Positions 6,933 to 12,870 of a stretch of DNA of 17,791 nt are shown here, piece by piece (within the stretch, counting starts at the first letter, position 1; each line of letters starts with the position of its first letter). A program made the position numbers and the translations under genes. The notes under the pieces were generated by a model. That model had not been told where the DNA came from. It saw only the letters and a list, made by a program, of their open reading frames with translations, and did no database searches. The stretch spans positions 17,094 to 34,884 of the forward strand of contig DMYQ01000132.1 in assembly GCA_003482555.1 (NCBI GenBank), written 5' to 3'. Source of the DNA: Janthinobacterium sp. Lineage in GTDB: Bacteria > Pseudomonadota > Gammaproteobacteria > Burkholderiales > Burkholderiaceae_D.

Positions 6933-7514
6933 TTACAGTTTGATTTCCGTGCCCAGCAACTGGAGGAATTGCGCCAGCCATTGCGGGTGCGCGGGCCAGG
7001 CCGGCGCCGTCACGAAATTGCCGTCCGTGACAGCCTGCGCGACCTCGATGTCGGCATACTCGGCGCCGGCCAGCTTGACTTCCGGGGCGCAGGCCGGATA
7101 GGCCGAGATGCGCTTGCCGCGGATCACCTCGGCGGCCGCCAGCAATTGCGCGCCATGGCAGACGGCGGCGATCGGCTTGGCGGCGGCGGCGAACTGGCGC
7201 ACGATCTCGAGCACGCGCGCATTCAGGCGCAGGTATTCGGGCGCGCGGCCGCCGGCGATCATCAGCGCGTCGTAGGCGGCCACGTCGACGTCGTCGAAGC
7301 TGGCGTTGAGCGCGAACAGGTGCCCCGGCTTTTCCGTGTAAGTCTGGTCGCCCTCGAAGTCGTGGATCGCGGTCTTGATCTTGTCGCCGCTCTTCTTGCC
7401 GGGACAGACCGCGTGCACGGTGTGGCCAACCATCTGCAGCGCCTGGAAGGGCACCATGGTTTCGTAGTCCTCCGCGAAATCGCCCGTCAAAAACAGAATT
7501 TTCTTTGCCGCCAT
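6933..7514 (-). CDS. DJ-1/PfpI family protein
   Basis: Cytoplasmic protein of 193 residues with the flavodoxin-like DJ-1/PfpI fold. The nucleophile elbow is AAVCHGAQLL, with Cys119 followed by His120; the conserved partner glutamate is E15 in GDFAEDYE. The stretch YDALMIAGGRAPEYLR and the C-terminal VTAPAWPAHPQWLAQFL are typical of the PfpI/YhbO branch. Proteins of this family have been described as glyoxalases, protein deglycases or stress chaperones, and older names say protease; which applies here cannot be told from sequence. A strong AGGAG ribosome site precedes the ATG at 7514. It appears to be the first gene of an operon with the histidine kinase (gap 69 bases, or 33 if the GTG start is used) and the response regulator. 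A direct repeat GCACGCCGG occurs twice in the short gap after its stop. Confidence 0.9.
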   Translation of the reverse strand: MAAKKILFLTGDFAEDYETMVPFQALQMVGHTVHAVCPGKKSGDKIKTAIHDFEGDQTYTEKPGHLFALNASFDDVDVAAYDALMIAGGRAPEYLRLNARVLEIVRQFAAAAKPIAAVCHGAQLLAAAEVIRGKRISAYPACAPEVKLAGAEYADIEVAQAVTDGNFVTAPAWPAHPQWLAQFLQLLGTEIKL

Positions 7515-7669
7515 TGTGTTCTCCTGTGAGTGCTCGTTGGAATTGCTGGTGTTCCCATATTGATCGCGTGCCAGATGATTTTATAGCAATTTCACCGGAC
7601 GTGCCCTCGCCCCCGCGCGGAACTTAGGCGCACTATTCGGCTCCAACTGATATTGCGACGGAGGATGCC

Positions 7670-8149
7670 ATGGACACGACATGGATTGTGATCGCCGACA
7701 GCGGGCGGGCCAGGGTATTCGAGCGCGGCGATACCAGGAAGCACCGCTTGCGCGAAACGGAGACCTTCATCAATCCGGGCGGGCGTTCAGACGACAAGGC
7801 CTTGCGTAGCGACGACAAGGGCCGCTTTTCCGGACGCGGCAATCACGTCAACACCGCCGAGCCGGCCGTCGACCCCGTCGAGCATGAAAATGAAATCTTC
7901 GCGCGCGATCTCGCCCACTATCTCGATAGCGCGCGCAACGCGGGCCGCTATGGACACTTGTGCCTGATCGCGCCACCCAAATTCCTGGGCTTGATACGGG
8001 GCCAATTGCACAAGGAAGTGCAAAAGATGATCAGCGCGGAATTGCCGAAGGACATATCCAACCTCACGGTTGCGCAAGTCGAGGCTTACCTACGGGAAAA
8101 TATCATCAGCGCCTTGGCGCCGACGGCAGCGCGCTCCCATTCCGGATAG
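7670..8149 (+). CDS. Host attachment protein family (eRF1-like fold)
   Basis: Protein of 159 residues resembling the family named 'protein required for attachment to host cells' (Host_attach), first linked to plant attachment in Agrobacterium. The start TTWIVIADSGRARVFERG and the later YLDSARNAGRYGHLCLIAPP, KFLGLIRGQLHKEVQKMI and AELPKDISNLTVAQVEAYL follow the family pattern. Later family analyses group such proteins with bacterial relatives of archaeo-eukaryotic release factors, so a role in stalled translation has been proposed; neither function is shown by the sequence. No signal peptide or membrane segment is seen, which argues against a surface adhesin. The ATG at 7670 has a clear GGAGG ribosome site. 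It is divergent from the DJ-1 operon across a 155-base gap in which I could not identify a convincing promoter. Confidence 0.85.
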   Translation: MDTTWIVIADSGRARVFERGDTRKHRLRETETFINPGGRSDDKALRSDDKGRFSGRGNHVNTAEPAVDPVEHENEIFARDLAHYLDSARNAGRYGHLCLIAPPKFLGLIRGQLHKEVQKMISAELPKDISNLTVAQVEAYLRENIISALAPTAARSHSG

Positions 8150-8191
8150 CCGACCTGACACCCGCATGGCAAGGGGGCGGCGGGGAGATGG

Positions 8192-8232
8192 ATGTCACGG
8201 GATATGGATGTCCATATTTCACGCATGTCACG
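8192..8232 (+). promoter_or_regulatory. Operator-like array upstream of the ABM monooxygenase gene
   Basis: A perfect palindrome with 7-base arms, ATATGGA-TG-TCCATAT, lies at 8202-8217. It is flanked by a direct repeat ATGTCACG at 8192-8199 and 8225-8232, whose copies are 33 bases apart (about three helical turns). The array sits 65-105 bases before the ATG at 8297 in a 147-base gap, so it is placed like a repressor or activator site. No clear -35/-10 pair was found next to it. The binding protein is unknown. Confidence 0.45.
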
Positions 8233-8296
8233 CACATCGCCGTGCGTCGGCACCGTCTTTAGGGCAAAATGTCCGCACTCAACCAAGGACCTTGCC

Positions 8297-8596
8297 ATGA
8301 TTTTTGAAATTGCCCACATCCGTGTCAAACCCGATACCCAAGCCGCCTTTGAAGCGGCCGTCGCCGAAGCCGTGCCGCTGTTCCGGCGCGCGGCCGGCTG
8401 CGTCTCGATGCGCCTGGAGCGCAGCATCGAAGAGCGCGACGCCTACCGCCTGGTGGTGGGCTGGGAAACGCTGGAAAACCACACCGTCGATTTCCGCAGC
8501 AGCGCCGATTTCCTGGCCTGGCGCGCGCTGGTGGGCGGATTTTTCCTGGCGCCGCCGCAAGTCGAACACATGAACACGGTGCTCACCGGCTTTTGA
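8297..8596 (+). CDS. Antibiotic biosynthesis monooxygenase (ABM) domain protein
   Basis: Small cytoplasmic protein of 99 residues with a dimeric ferredoxin-like ABM fold. It opens MIFEIAHIRVKPDTQAAFEA, has the strand RLVVGWETLENHTVDFR in the middle and ends FLAPPQVEHMNTVLTGF, which fits the family's single-domain members. Some relatives, such as YgiN, oxidise quinols, while others degrade haem or act in polyketide tailoring; I cannot assign a substrate. The frame is open 35 codons upstream to an ATG at 8192, but the internal ATG at 8297 has an AAGGAC ribosome site, begins exactly with the fold and leaves the upstream operator-like array non-coding. The gene is convergent with the NTF2-like gene, with only 22 bases between their stops and no hairpin in that gap. 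Confidence 0.85.
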   Translation: MIFEIAHIRVKPDTQAAFEAAVAEAVPLFRRAAGCVSMRLERSIEERDAYRLVVGWETLENHTVDFRSSADFLAWRALVGGFFLAPPQVEHMNTVLTGF

Positions 8597-8618
8597 GCGG
8601 CGCAATACTTCACAATTT

Positions 8619-9176
8619 CTATTTTTTCGGCAGATGCGACGACCAGACCACGCTCAAAATCTTCCACTTGCCGGCGTTCTTGACCATTTGCCAGGTTTCG
8701 ACGCCATAGTTTTGCACGATATTGTCTGCCAGGAATTCATAGTCGAAGATCACCCAGGCCAGGTGGCCGTCCTGGGTGATCTTGATGTTCGAGAATTTTT
8801 CCTGGATCGGCTTGCTGGACTTGGCGATGAATTCGGCGAAGGCGGGATAGCCGCTGGCGCCGACACCGTCGAAATTGACGTCGTACCTGGCGCGCACGGA
8901 CTGGATGCGCTCGTCGCTGGCTGGCGAATTGAACAGGGTGTTTGAGCTGAACATCAGCGACGACAGCAGTTTGACGTCCTTCTTGATCAGCGCGCTCTGG
9001 AAATCGTCGGTGACCTTGGTGATGGCCTGGATGTCTTCCGGCGTGCTCACGCGCGTGGAAGCCTGACTTTCCAACGCCGTGACTGTTTGCGCCGAGGTCT
9101 GCACCGTTGCGCCGGCCAGCAGCGCCAAGCCCAGCATCGTACCCTTGATCATTCCCTGCATATGCGTTTTTTCCAT
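8619..9176 (-). CDS. Secreted NTF2/SnoaL-like protein
   Basis: Protein of 185 residues with an N-terminal signal peptide (MLGLALLAGATVQTSA, probable cleavage around residue 29-30), then a cone-shaped NTF2-like domain of the SnoaL/DUF4440 kind. Visible family features are the first helix DDFQSALIKKDVKLLSSLMF, the middle segment YPAFAEFIAKSSKPIQEKFS, and the last strands HLAWVIFDYEFL and WQMVKNAGKWKILSVVWSSH. Such domains may be enzymes or binding proteins, so no reaction is proposed. The export signal places it in the periplasm or outside. ATGs at codons 1, 6 and 9 are all possible starts; I keep the first, although its ribosome site is not strong. Upstream the DNA turns AT-rich (about 9230-9260) and holds a hairpin, GGCGC/GCGCC around 9201-9215. 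It is downstream of azoR on the same strand, 153 bases away. Confidence 0.8.
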   Translation of the reverse strand: MEKTHMQGMIKGTMLGLALLAGATVQTSAQTVTALESQASTRVSTPEDIQAITKVTDDFQSALIKKDVKLLSSLMFSSNTLFNSPASDERIQSVRARYDVNFDGVGASGYPAFAEFIAKSSKPIQEKFSNIKITQDGHLAWVIFDYEFLADNIVQNYGVETWQMVKNAGKWKILSVVWSSHLPKK

Positions 9177-9302
9177 TGTGCGAATCGGCTCGTCTGACCC
9201 GGCGCGATGCGCGCCGCCGGGAAGCTTATGTCAATTTGGCAAAATATACAATAACATATGCCCGACATGGGCCGCGCCGTTCGTGGCGCGACGCGGGGAA
9301 TG

Positions 9303-9325
9303 GCGCGGGCGCCCTCCCCCCGCGC
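9303..9325 (-). terminator. GC-rich hairpin just after azoR, possible terminator
   Basis: GCGCGGG (9303-9309) and CCCGCGC (9319-9325) form a 7-bp all-GC stem with a nine-base loop, beginning four bases beyond the azoR stop on the minus strand. No run of T follows, so intrinsic termination is unproven; it may instead stabilise the mRNA end. Confidence 0.35.
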
Positions 9326-9329
9326 GAAC

Positions 9330-9944
9330 TCAGGCCGGCACCAGGTCGGCGAACGCCAGGCGGCTCTTGGCGACGGTGTCGGCGACGGCCGCCTCACCCA
9401 TCGCCGCGCCTTCGGCGCGGATGAAGGTGATGTCGCTGATGCCGATGAAGCCCAGCACCGTGCGCAGATAGGTCGTCAGGAAGTCGTAGGCGGCGGCCGG
9501 GCCTTCGCTGTAGACGCCGCCGCTGGCGGTGAAGATATACACTTTCTTGCCGGTGGCCAGACCGACCGGGCCGTTGGCCGTGTACTGAAAGGTGCGGCCG
9601 ACGCGGGCCACGTGGTCGATCCACGCCTTCAGGGTCGAGCTGACGGAAAAATTGTACATCGGCGCGGCGATGACGACGACGTCGGCGGCCAGCAATTCGT
9701 CGACCAGCAGGTCCGACACTTTCACCAGTTCGGCCGCCTGCGGCGAGCGCTGCTCGGCCGGCGTGAAGAAGGCGCCCATCATCGCTTCGCTCAAATGCGG
9801 CACCGGCGCGGCCGCCAGGTCGCGCTCGACGATGCTGTCGGCCGGCTGCGCCGCTTTCCATTTGGCGATGAATTCGCCGGACAGTTGACGCGACAGCGAA
9901 CCGTTGTTGCGCACGCTGGTGTTGATGTAGAGGACGTTGGCCAT
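9330..9944 (-). CDS. azoR: FMN-dependent NADH-azoreductase / quinone reductase
   Basis: Cytoplasmic flavoprotein of 204 residues, close in length and sequence to E. coli AzoR (201). It transfers two electrons from NADH to azo dyes and quinones through FMN. Matching stretches are ANVLYINTSVRNNGSLSRQL (flavodoxin-like start that binds the FMN phosphate), DVVVIAAPMYNFSVSSTLKA, FQYTANGPVGLATGKK, TASGGVYSEGP (FMN loop) and LRTVLGFIGISDITFIRAEG. The frame is open 36 codons upstream, but the ATG at 9944 has a GGAG ribosome site and starts with the fold. It is divergent from a LysR regulator, with paired LysR-type boxes in the 134-base gap, the usual layout for a regulator controlling its neighbour. 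The likely role is quinone and electrophile stress defence. Confidence 0.95.
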   Translation of the reverse strand: MANVLYINTSVRNNGSLSRQLSGEFIAKWKAAQPADSIVERDLAAAPVPHLSEAMMGAFFTPAEQRSPQAAELVKVSDLLVDELLAADVVVIAAPMYNFSVSSTLKAWIDHVARVGRTFQYTANGPVGLATGKKVYIFTASGGVYSEGPAAAYDFLTTYLRTVLGFIGISDITFIRAEGAAMGEAAVADTVAKSRLAFADLVPA

Positions 9945-9990
9945 GTGGGGCTCCAGAGGATTTTGTTGATTATTGAGTGATGGGGAAAGC

Positions 9991-10065
9991 TTGCAATCAT
10001 CATAGTTCAAGACTAGTATCGATGAAATCGTCAAAAAACAAATCGTTAGCATCGATATTCTAGAT
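9991..10065 (+). promoter_or_regulatory. azoR/lysR intergenic control region with LysR-type boxes
   Basis: For the lysR direction, TTGCAA (9991-9996) and TAGTAT (10014-10019) are 17 bases apart and fit a sigma-70 promoter. An exact 8-base inverted repeat, TATCGATG (10017-10024) and CATCGATA (10050-10057), spans the middle of the gap; its left arm overlaps the -10. Two sequences fit the ATC-N9-GAT form of LysR sites: ATCGTTAGCATCGAT (10042-10056) and ATCGATATTCTAGAT (10051-10065). This layout suggests that the LysR protein controls both itself and azoR; the binding is inferred. Confidence 0.5.
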
Positions 10066-10078
10066 ATGGCTGCACCCC

Positions 10079-10996
10079 ATGCGTGAACCCGGACTGCCTT
10101 CCCTCGACCAATTGCGCGTCTTTGTCACCGTCATCGACGCGGGCGGCTTCGCCCACGCCGCCCGTCAATTGCATCGCACGCAATCGGTGATCAGTTACAC
10201 CATCGCCAACCTGGAAGAGCAGCTCAATGTCGTGCTGCTCGACCGCGGCAAGCGCAAGCCGACCCTGACCGAGGCCGGCAAGGCGCTGCTGGTCGACGCC
10301 CGCGCCGTCTCGCTCAAGGTGGACGGCATGCGCGCGCGCGCCAAGGCCCTGGCCGGCGGCCTGGAAGCGGAAGTGTCGCTGGCCGTCGACGTGATGTTCC
10401 CGACCTGCGTGCTGGTGCGCATACTGGAAGCGTTCCAGCTGGCCTACCCCAGCGTCGCCCTGCGCCTGCGCATCGAGGCGCTGGGCGCGGTGGCGCAACT
10501 GGTGATCGGTCGGGTTTGCCACATCGGTATCAGCGGCTGGATGTTGGCCACGCCGGACGTGATCGAACGCCTGGCGCTCGGGCATATCCGCATGGTGCCG
10601 GTGGCCGCGCCCGGCCACGCGCTGGCCCAGTTGGAGGGGACGATCCCGACCTCGGTGGCGCGCGAGCACACGCAACTGGTGCTCACCGACCGCAGCCACC
10701 TGACCGAAGGCCAGGATTTCGGCGTGCTGGCGCTGCGCAACTGGCGCCTGGGCGATCTGGGTTCCAAGCACGCGCTGCTGCGCGCCGGCCTCGGTTGGGG
10801 CAATATGCCGGAAGCCATGGTGCGCGAAGACGTGGCCGCCGGCCGCCTGCGGCGCCTGGCCATGGGCGATGGCGAAGTCATGCACTATCCCATCCACCTG
10901 ATCCACCGCGGTGACGAAGAGCTGGGCCAGGCCGGCAAGTGGCTGGTGGCGCGCTTCGCGGCGGAATTGCCGCTGTTGCTCGAGCGCGGCTACTGA
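10079..10996 (+). CDS. LysR-family transcription regulator, divergent from azoR
   Basis: Regulator of 305 residues, the normal LysR length. The winged helix-turn-helix covers about residues 8-65: SLDQLRVFVTVIDAGGFAHA, then ARQLHRTQSVISYTIANLEE and LLDRGKRKPTLTEAGKALL. The effector-binding domain follows (about 90-300), including EAEVSLAVDVMFPTCVLVRI, VIGRVCHIGISGWML and GLGWGNMPEAMVREDVAAGR. The ATG at 10079 begins ten residues before the fold, but no convincing ribosome site precedes it; translation may depend on other features. Its position opposite azoR and the ATC-N9-GAT sites between them make azoR the likely target and a quinone or similar electrophile a plausible ligand. It differs from the LysR remnant at 4396-4948, which is a separate degraded gene. 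Confidence 0.92.
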   Translation: MREPGLPSLDQLRVFVTVIDAGGFAHAARQLHRTQSVISYTIANLEEQLNVVLLDRGKRKPTLTEAGKALLVDARAVSLKVDGMRARAKALAGGLEAEVSLAVDVMFPTCVLVRILEAFQLAYPSVALRLRIEALGAVAQLVIGRVCHIGISGWMLATPDVIERLALGHIRMVPVAAPGHALAQLEGTIPTSVAREHTQLVLTDRSHLTEGQDFGVLALRNWRLGDLGSKHALLRAGLGWGNMPEAMVREDVAAGRLRRLAMGDGEVMHYPIHLIHRGDEELGQAGKWLVARFAAELPLLLERGY

Positions 10997-11096
10997 GACT
11001 GGCGCGGCCGGCGCGACCGTCAGCGGCGCGCATTCGGCCGCCGCCGGCGCGGACGCGCTATCATGTGCGCGACTTCATCACGCACAAGGAAACACC

Positions 11097-11324
11097 ATGG
11101 CCGGTATCGACGATTTCGTCAGCAAGCAAAAGGAAGGCGCCCGCTTCGTCATCACGGCGCAGATGCTGCGCCTGCCGGTGCAGCAATTCGACAGCCTGGC
11201 GCTGGCCTGGATCGAGGACGGCGGCCCCGGCTTCCAGGTCAGCGGCGTGCCGCACCGCGTCGTGGTGGACGGCACTTTCTTCATCAGCCGCCTGACCGTC
11301 GTCAAGAGCGCCGCCGAGGAATAG
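11097..11324 (+). CDS. Small hypothetical protein, 75 residues
   Basis: I do not recognise this protein. It is chosen over the competing overlapping frames because the ATG at 11097 has an AAGGA ribosome site seven bases upstream and the product looks like a folded protein: an N-terminal helix (DDFVSKQKEGARFVITAQML), then alternating hydrophobic segments (DSLALAWIEDG, HRVVVDGTFFISRLTVVK). There are no cysteines, signal peptide or membrane segment. It lies 100 bases after lysR on the same strand; a good -10-like TATCAT (11059-11064) without a clear -35 suggests its own promoter. The stop is followed within ten bases by a tandem repeat. Confidence 0.6.
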   Translation: MAGIDDFVSKQKEGARFVITAQMLRLPVQQFDSLALAWIEDGGPGFQVSGVPHRVVVDGTFFISRLTVVKSAAEE

Positions 11325-11330
11325 GGTTTT

Positions 11331-11410
11331 CCCGGCCGGGCCCATCCGGCCGGGCCTACCCTGGCCGGGCCTACCCTGGCCGGGCCTTTCCTGGCCGGGC
11401 CTTTCCTGGC
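11331..11410. repeat. 15-bp GC-rich tandem repeat between convergent genes
   Basis: Five units of CCTGGCCGGGCCTAC type lie end to end: 11331-11345, 11346-11359 (14 bases), 11360-11374, 11375-11389 and 11390-11404, with a partial sixth reaching the cbpM stop. Units 3 to 5 differ only in the last bases (TAC, TTT, TTT). Each holds GGCCGGGCC, itself nearly palindromic. The block fills the gap between the stops of the small + strand gene and cbpM. It could stall or end transcription from both sides, but no T-tract is present. Confidence 0.8.
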
Positions 11411-11722
11411 CTATTCCAGGCCGGCGGACCGCAGCCTGGCCTTCAGGCGCCGCACTTCCTCGCTCAAGTCGACCACCAGGGCGGCCAGATCTTCGTCGGC
11501 GTCGAAGGCGCGCTCGATTTCACGCAGCCGGCGCGCCCGCACCAGGTCGATGCTGGTGAAGCGCCAGCCCTCCATGTGCGGCGGCGCCTCGGCGCCCAGG
11601 ATGCCGGTGCGCACCCGCCGCACCACCCATTCCGGCTCGACCGCGCAGGCGCGCGCCAGCTCTTCCAACGTCAGCGCCGAGTCTTCCAGCGCGACGCCGA
11701 TCACCATCCGTGTTTGGTTCAT
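11411..11722 (-). CDS. cbpM: Chaperone modulator CbpM
   Basis: Protein of 103 residues matching the CbpM family (E. coli CbpM has 101), which binds the J-domain of CbpA and inhibits its co-chaperone and DNA-binding activities. It has the short MerR-like helical N-terminus LTLEELARACAVEPEWVVRR, then RFTSIDLVRARRLREIERAF, and a C-terminal coiled-coil region, LVVDLSEEVRRLKARLRSAG. The ATG at 11722 lies only three bases after the cbpA stop, and its GGGAG ribosome site is inside the 3' end of cbpA, so the pair is co-transcribed and probably translationally coupled. The stop codon abuts the tandem repeat block at 11331-11410. Confidence 0.88.
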   Translation of the reverse strand: MNQTRMVIGVALEDSALTLEELARACAVEPEWVVRRVRTGILGAEAPPHMEGWRFTSIDLVRARRLREIERAFDADEDLAALVVDLSEEVRRLKARLRSAGLE

Positions 11723-11725
11723 GAT

Positions 11726-12640
11726 TTACGCTCCCAGCTTTTGGCGCGGATTGAAGGCCATCTCGCGCGCCATCGTTGCATACAGTTCGCGCGCCTTGGC
11801 GTTGTCCGCCGGCGGCAGCACCACTTCCAGCAGCAGGTACAGGTCGCCGGCCTGGGCGCCGGGAATGCCGCGCCCCTTCAGGCGCAGCTTGCGCCCCGTT
11901 TGCGAATGTTCGGGCACCGTCACGGTGACCGAACCGGACGGCGTCGGCACGTCGATCTCGGCGCCCAGCGCCGCTTCCCACGGCGCCACCGGCACCGTCT
12001 CGAACACGTCGCGGCCCTCGACCCGATAGCGGGCGTCCGGGCGGAACTGGATTTCCAGGTACAGGTCGCCGGCCGGCCCGCCGCCGCCGCCCGGCTGGCC
12101 CTGGCCGCTCAGGCGCAGCTGCTGGCCGGCCATCACGCCTTTGGGAATGCTGACGTCGAGGGTGCGCTCGCGCGTCACCAGGCGCCCCTGGGCGTCGGCT
12201 TCCTGCACCCGCAGCGCGATGGTGCGGCTGGCGCCATGGTAGGCGTCGGCCAGGTCGATAACGATGCTGGCGTGACTGTCCTCGCCGCGCGTCTTGAAGC
12301 CGGCGCCGCCGCGGCGGCGCCCGCCCAGGTGGGCGAACAGGTCGGCAAAATAATCCTCACCACCGCCGGACGGCTCGGAGCCGGACGGCCAGTCCGGCGG
12401 CGGACGGAATTCGCGCCCGGCCGCCTGCTGCCGGCCCAGGTCGTCGTAGGCGGCCCGCTTCTCCGCCTCGCCCAGCACGCCGTAGGCTTCGTTCAATTCC
12501 TTGGTGCGCTTGTCGGCGTCCGCTTCCTTGCTCACGTCCGGATGGTATTTGCGTATCAGCTTGCGATAGGCTTTCTTGATATCGGCCTCGCTGGCCGTCT
12601 TCTCGATGCCGAGGGCCTTATAGTAATCCTTGTATTCCAC
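11726..12640 (-). CDS. cbpA: Curved-DNA-binding protein / DnaJ-class co-chaperone CbpA
   Basis: Co-chaperone of 304 residues that stimulates DnaK ATPase and, in E. coli, binds curved DNA in stationary phase. J-domain residues 1-70 carry the essential HPD motif (33-35) in IRKYHPDVSKE. A Gly/Pro-rich linker follows (about 75-120), including DYFADLFAHLGG. Two substrate-binding barrels come next: LDVSIPKGVMAGQQLRLSGQ and GDLYLEIQFRPDARYRVEGR in the first, WEAALGAEIDVPTPSG and GRKLRLKGRGIPG in the second. There are no CxxCxGxG zinc motifs, which separates it from DnaJ proper. The start codon is GTG at 12640, supported by a GAGGAG ribosome site seven bases upstream. It is followed three bases later by cbpM, the usual partner gene. 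Confidence 0.95.
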   Translation of the reverse strand: MEYKDYYKALGIEKTASEADIKKAYRKLIRKYHPDVSKEADADKRTKELNEAYGVLGEAEKRAAYDDLGRQQAAGREFRPPPDWPSGSEPSGGGEDYFADLFAHLGGRRRGGAGFKTRGEDSHASIVIDLADAYHGASRTIALRVQEADAQGRLVTRERTLDVSIPKGVMAGQQLRLSGQGQPGGGGGPAGDLYLEIQFRPDARYRVEGRDVFETVPVAPWEAALGAEIDVPTPSGSVTVTVPEHSQTGRKLRLKGRGIPGAQAGDLYLLLEVVLPPADNAKARELYATMAREMAFNPRQKLGA

Positions 12641-12687
12641 GTCCGTGCTCCTCAGGTGCGCCCGCGACCGGGCCGGTTACCGTTGCG

Positions 12688-12751
12688 ACTCTTTGGGAAA
12701 GAGTAGGACGAAACGCGCCGCGCCGCAATCGGGATGGTCAAGGCCAGTATA
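12688..12751 (-). promoter_or_regulatory. Candidate cbpA promoter element and palindrome
   Basis: A perfect inverted repeat, ACTCTTT-GGG-AAAGAGT (12688-12704), lies 48 bases upstream of the cbpA GTG. Further upstream on the minus strand, TATACT (12746-12751) is a good -10 match, but no good -35 stands at the right distance. The palindrome would then lie in the 5' leader, as a hairpin or a protein site. No heat-shock (CTTGAAA / CCCCAT) promoter was seen. The rest of 12641-12870 holds nothing else I can support. Confidence 0.35.
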
Positions 12752-12870
12752 CGCGAACGACGCGAAAATGCGCCGGTCGCAGACGCGCCAAACGCGCCGG
12801 ACCCGCTGAAGGCGTGGCGCCGTCCCCCTGCAAGAGCCGGCGCATCAAGCGCCCGTCGACGATACCCGGA

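Noticed and set aside
5388..7529. 713-codon + strand open frame
   Set aside because: Antisense to the kinase and DJ-1 genes; the composition is that of a shadow frame.
7515..7669. Sigma-54 promoter in the DJ-1/host-attachment gap (TGGCACG, GGCACG and TTGCT matches)
   Set aside because: The GG and GC elements are not ten bases apart in any combination, so the required spacing is missing.
11331..11410. CRISPR array
   Set aside because: Units are 15 bases and contiguous, without spacers, and no cas genes are near.
11063..12706. 547-codon open frame on the + strand across cbpM and cbpA
   Set aside because: Antisense shadow: Arg/His/Gln/Ala-rich translation with no family features, crossing the tandem repeat, while the minus strand carries clear CbpA and CbpM.
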